Shown: piece after piece, positions 4,863-5,171 of the stretch
How the letters are laid out: the number at the start of each line of letters is the position of its first letter
How positions within the stretch are numbered: the stretch's first letter is position 1
Assembly: GCA_051745935.1 (NCBI GenBank)
Contig: JBNJEM010000574.1
Location: 1-5,171, forward strand
DNA: 5,171 nucleotides
Reading direction: 5' to 3'
Source: JBNJEM01 sp051745935
GTDB lineage: Bacteria > Planctomycetota > Planctomycetia > Pirellulales > Pirellulaceae
Program-made: the position numbers and the translations under genes
The notes under the pieces: model-generated
Databases searched by the model: none
What the model was told of the DNA's origin: nothing
Seen by the model: only the letters and a program-made list of their open reading frames with translations

Positions 4863-5171
4863 CTATTTGAACACGCGGCGGCTGGCGGTGGCGCCCTTCA
4901 ACCGGGAGGCCTCCATCCGCTTCGCGGCCGCGCCCATCGAGGCACACGAGCCCACCACGTGACCAAACAGCTCGTCGTAGCCCTGAACCGTGTCCAACCA
5001 AGCCGCTTGCTCGATGTTCATGTGATCCAAGATCGCGGCCAGGTCCTTGGGGATCGTGGATCGCTCGCCGGATTGGATCAGCCGGGCGGTCCAATCGAGC
5101 AGCCGCTGGTAGGAGTTCAGGGACATCGGCAGAATCCCCATGTCCGAGGCCCGACGGCCGGTGCGGGAGGT
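4863..5171 (-). CDS. C-terminal part of a REP-associated (RAYT, Y1/IS200-like) transposase
   Basis: The frame enters from the right window edge and ends at a TAG at 4863-4865, so only the last 102 residues are seen. The stretch TGRRASDMGILPMSL, then YQRLLDWTAR, then IPKDLAAILDHMNI is characteristic of the C-terminal extension of planctomycete transposases with an N-terminal Y1_Tnp (IS200-like, HUH) domain. In these the motif is typically S-L-x-x-Y-L-x-L-x-D-W-T-G/A-R followed by I-P-x-x-L-x-x-I-L. The HUH and catalytic tyrosine residues lie outside the window, so activity cannot be judged. An internal ATG at 5141 is not the real start because the family-like sequence continues upstream of it. 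RAYT enzymes are single-copy relatives of IS200/IS605 transposases that act on REP hairpins. Confidence 0.75.
   Translation of the reverse strand, partial: TSRTGRRASDMGILPMSLNSYQRLLDWTARLIQSGERSTIPKDLAAILDHMNIEQAAWLDTVQGYDELFGHVVGSCASMGAAAKRMEASRLKGATASRRVFK

Noticed and set aside
4738..4962. Plus-strand reading frame near the right edge
   Set aside because: It overlaps the transposase C-terminus, which has clear family-like sequence on the minus strand.

Overview
The window looks like an accessory region of a planctomycete chromosome (Pirellulales-like). This rests on three things: the wording of the transposase tail at the right edge, the pairing of a MauE/DoxX-thioredoxin membrane protein with a DUF1573 protein, and moderately high GC with isolated AT-rich control regions. 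No rRNA, tRNA or CRISPR array is visible, and the assignment to phylum is an inference from protein style.

Layout. Positions 162-458 (minus) hold the N-terminal half of an Rpn/DUF4351-type PD-(D/E)XK nuclease-like protein that stops early and is probably decayed. Positions 459-1119 hold no convincing gene, but the right half is a dense control region. It contains a candidate plus-strand terminator (859-900), a perfect AT-rich dyad (911-933), a strong sigma70-type promoter (TTGACA, 16 bp, TATAAA at 986-1013) and a leader that can fold into a three-way junction (1025-1088). Four plus-strand genes follow: a five-helix MauE/DoxX-like membrane protein with a C-terminal periplasmic thioredoxin domain (1120-2076), a membrane-anchored DUF1573 protein (2089-3177), a secreted 141-residue protein with 14 cysteines in its mature part (3270-3695), and a secreted protein of unknown function with a doubtful C-terminus (3875-4663). 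The right edge (4863-5171, minus) is the C-terminal end of a REP-associated (RAYT, Y1/IS200-like) transposase that continues outside the window. A REP-like imperfect hairpin lies at 3714-3749.

How the genes may work together. MauE-type proteins and their thioredoxin-like partners are known from methylamine dehydrogenase maturation, where MauE and MauD are needed for the small, multiply disulfide-bonded periplasmic subunit. Here a MauE-like module and a CPEC thioredoxin domain are fused in one protein. That protein is translationally close to a DUF1573 protein with an SCGC motif and lies just upstream of a secreted protein with an even number (14) of cysteines. The simplest reading is a dedicated oxidative-folding or redox-maturation unit for the cysteine-rich protein. 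This functional link is inferred from gene content and order and is the most interesting hypothesis in the window.
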